NCBI GenBank assembly: GCA_947646735.1
Contig: CANTFK010000180.1
Span: forward strand, 124,001-188,000
DNA length: 64,000 nucleotides
Source: Peronospora farinosa
Lineage: Eukaryota; Oomycota; Peronosporomycetes; Peronosporales; Peronosporaceae
Direction: 5' to 3'
This document shows, in pieces, positions 62,917 through 64,000 of this stretch; positions within the stretch are counted from its first letter, which is position 1, and every line of letters starts with the position of its first letter. The notes under the pieces are model-generated. The model was not told the origin of the DNA. It did no database searches and saw only the letters and a list, made by a program, of their open reading frames with translations. Both the position numbers and the translations under genes were made by a program.

Positions 62917-64000
62917 TCAGGTCTGCTTCGACTTCAACAACTCATCCAGTCTATTAAGAGTAATGAGATCTTGGCGATCTCCTTCCGAAGTGATGACCAC
63001 ACCTTGTTCCTTCTGTAAAGCAGTACTCGCCAGTCGATCTGCACTTTGGTTCCAGTCGCGTTTCATGTGTAAGAACTCATGGATCGGCCATGATCGAAGC
63101 TTCTCCATTGCTTTCTGTCGCAACAACTGCAGTCCAGGAGCCTTGCAATCGATTTCACCCCGCATCTGTCGAATCACTAGGTTGGAGTCGCCACAAATAA
63201 TAACGCGTCCCCTAGTTTGATTCTCCAACAGATCAAAGCCTAATAGTAAACCCCGATATTCGGCTTCGTTCACTGTTAAGTCCGTTGCATATTCCGATGC
63301 AGCAGCCACAATAGTCCACTCAGGAAGTTTCCATATTATCGCACTGTATGATCCACCCTTTCGCTTGGTTCGTGCCGATCCATCGAAACTGACGACCAAG
63401 AGACTTTCATCTTCTTCCACCGTAGGCGGTGGCATACTTAGAGTTTGCCTTGGCTGTTTCCGGGGAGCGATCGCAATCAACACTTCGTCGACTTCTTCAC
63501 GGGGAGTCACACTTGCAGCCAGGGCACCAAGCATTTCATCTTCGCCCTTTTCACATTTCTTGATCTCCAAAGTCCAAGTCGATAATAATGCGGCCCACCT
63601 ACCTAGCCTGCCATTGAGACCGAAGGATTGCACCAACCAGGCCATCGTCGAGAAACGCGTAAGAACTTTAATCTCTCGCGAGACTAGCATGCAATAACAT
63701 ATATCCAAAATCCGAAGTAATGCTAGTATCTCCTTCTCGACCATTCCGTAATTGATCTCATTAGGCTTCAGCGTTCGGCTTGTAAACGTAACTGGCCAAT
63801 ATATACCATCATACTCCTGCAATAAAGCTGCTGAAACGGCCCATTTACTCGCATATACGACAATTACCGGAGGCCGATCTGGATCGAAGTGTCTGAGGAT
63901 CGGGGTATTAGCGATCTTGGCTTTCAACATGGTAAATGCGATCATCGCTTTTTCCCATCGAGTCCGTCCTTCTGGATCTGGATCGTCCCCAATATCGAAC
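62917..64000 (-). CDS. Ty3/gypsy pol fragment: RNase H plus archaeal-type RNase H
   Basis: Open from the window edge on the minus strand down to 62917. First the RT/RNase H of gypsy type: FTMLKAKIANTPILRHFD, VVYASKWAVSAALLQEYDG (the catalytic Asp position of DAS is Tyr), TLKPNEINYGMVEKEILALL. Then a spacer, then a second RNase H: VVSFDGSARTKRKGGSYSAI (Asp), TVNEAEYRGLLLGFDLL (Glu), VIICGDSNLVIRQMRGE (Asp) and WNQSADRLASTALQ (Asp), the four catalytic positions of the archaeal type. A TGA ends the frame; about 60 more codons with LPEILQEFEREQVRRNR follow in another frame, then pol fades before integrase. The loss of Asp in the first RNase H beside an intact second one suggests replacement of function. 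Confidence 0.85.
   Translation of the reverse strand, partial: FDIGDDPDPEGRTRWEKAMIAFTMLKAKIANTPILRHFDPDRPPVIVVYASKWAVSAALLQEYDGIYWPVTFTSRTLKPNEINYGMVEKEILALLRILDICYCMLVSREIKVLTRFSTMAWLVQSFGLNGRLGRWAALLSTWTLEIKKCEKGEDEMLGALAASVTPREEVDEVLIAIAPRKQPRQTLSMPPPTVEEDESLLVVSFDGSARTKRKGGSYSAIIWKLPEWTIVAAASEYATDLTVNEAEYRGLLLGFDLLENQTRGRVIICGDSNLVIRQMRGEIDCKAPGLQLLRQKAMEKLRSWPIHEFLHMKRDWNQSADRLASTALQKEQGVVITSEGDRQDLITLNRLDELLKSKQT

Larger units (their letters stand above)
59760..64000 (-). mobile_element. Ty3/gypsy element with archaeal-type RNase H, inserted in RT of the previous element
   Basis: Minus-strand element whose 3' LTR is 59760-61064. Pol (RT end, RNase H, archaeal-type RNase H) is at 64000-62917; integrase is not found between 62700 and the LTR. 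An antisense ORF (61150-62244) and an 18-bp repeat array lie between pol and the LTR. The element continues past the window. The dual RNase H resembles Tat-like plant elements and comparable oomycete Ty3/gypsy lineages. Confidence 0.8.

Noticed and set aside
1..64000. tRNA, rRNA or snRNA genes
   Set aside because: I looked for B-box-like GTTCGA contexts with cloverleaf pairing and saw none that hold up; a covariance-model search would be needed to exclude them.

Overview
The window looks like nuclear DNA of an oomycete (Peronosporales type). The evidence is short GT-AG introns, START/FYVE-like proteins with eight paired cysteines, a bZIP factor with an oomycete-style variant basic region, a GAF-domain protein, and Ty3/gypsy and non-LTR retrotransposons whose RNase H is of the archaeal type. 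The species cannot be read from the sequence. Repeats dominate at both ends and at 40.7-49.7 kb, with a gene-rich core between them.

Layout. 0.6-2.3 kb: bZIP transcription factor, its frame broken by a CGTGA triplication. 2.4-3.4 kb: decayed MATE transporter. 3.6-12.4 kb: minus-strand Ty3/gypsy element whose two LTRs belong to different subfamilies; an antisense reading frame lies between pol and the 3' LTR. 13-14.1 kb: GAF protein. 16.1-16.6 kb: non-LTR relic. 17-24 kb: a START/FYVE-like gene, a decayed third copy and a second intact gene, with a four-exon methylmalonate-semialdehyde dehydrogenase between them. 25.1-28.1 kb: MCM6 with an E2F-type site just upstream. 28.6-29.1 kb: low-complexity protein. 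31.2-32.6 kb: mitochondrial cysteine desulfurase NFS1. 35.4-35.7 kb: a ubiquitin-like domain fused to ribosomal protein eL41. 36.1-39.9 kb: large six-pass membrane protein. 40.7-49.7 kb: complete minus-strand non-LTR element with a 13-bp target duplication. 50.1-52.2 kb: a two-exon gene of uncertain function and three-exon mitochondrial enoyl-CoA reductase MECR. 53.2-54.6 kb: dead AGC kinase. 55.2-64 kb: nested Ty3/gypsy elements, comprising a plus-strand copy of the 3.6-kb family, a 1.3-kb solo LTR inside its gag, and a second element of the solo-LTR type inserted in its RT. That second element again carries an antisense coiled-coil ORF beside its 3' LTR.

The host genes serve ordinary functions: replication (MCM6), Fe-S cluster assembly (NFS1), mitochondrial fatty acid synthesis (MECR), valine/thymine catabolism (MMSDH) and translation (eL41). 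No operon-like logic links them. The observations most worth a second look are the ubiquitin-like/eL41 fusion, the antisense ORFs in two unrelated Ty3 elements, and LTRs built as a chain of short hairpins whose pairing is kept between diverged subfamilies. All statements come from reading the sequence; no database search was run.
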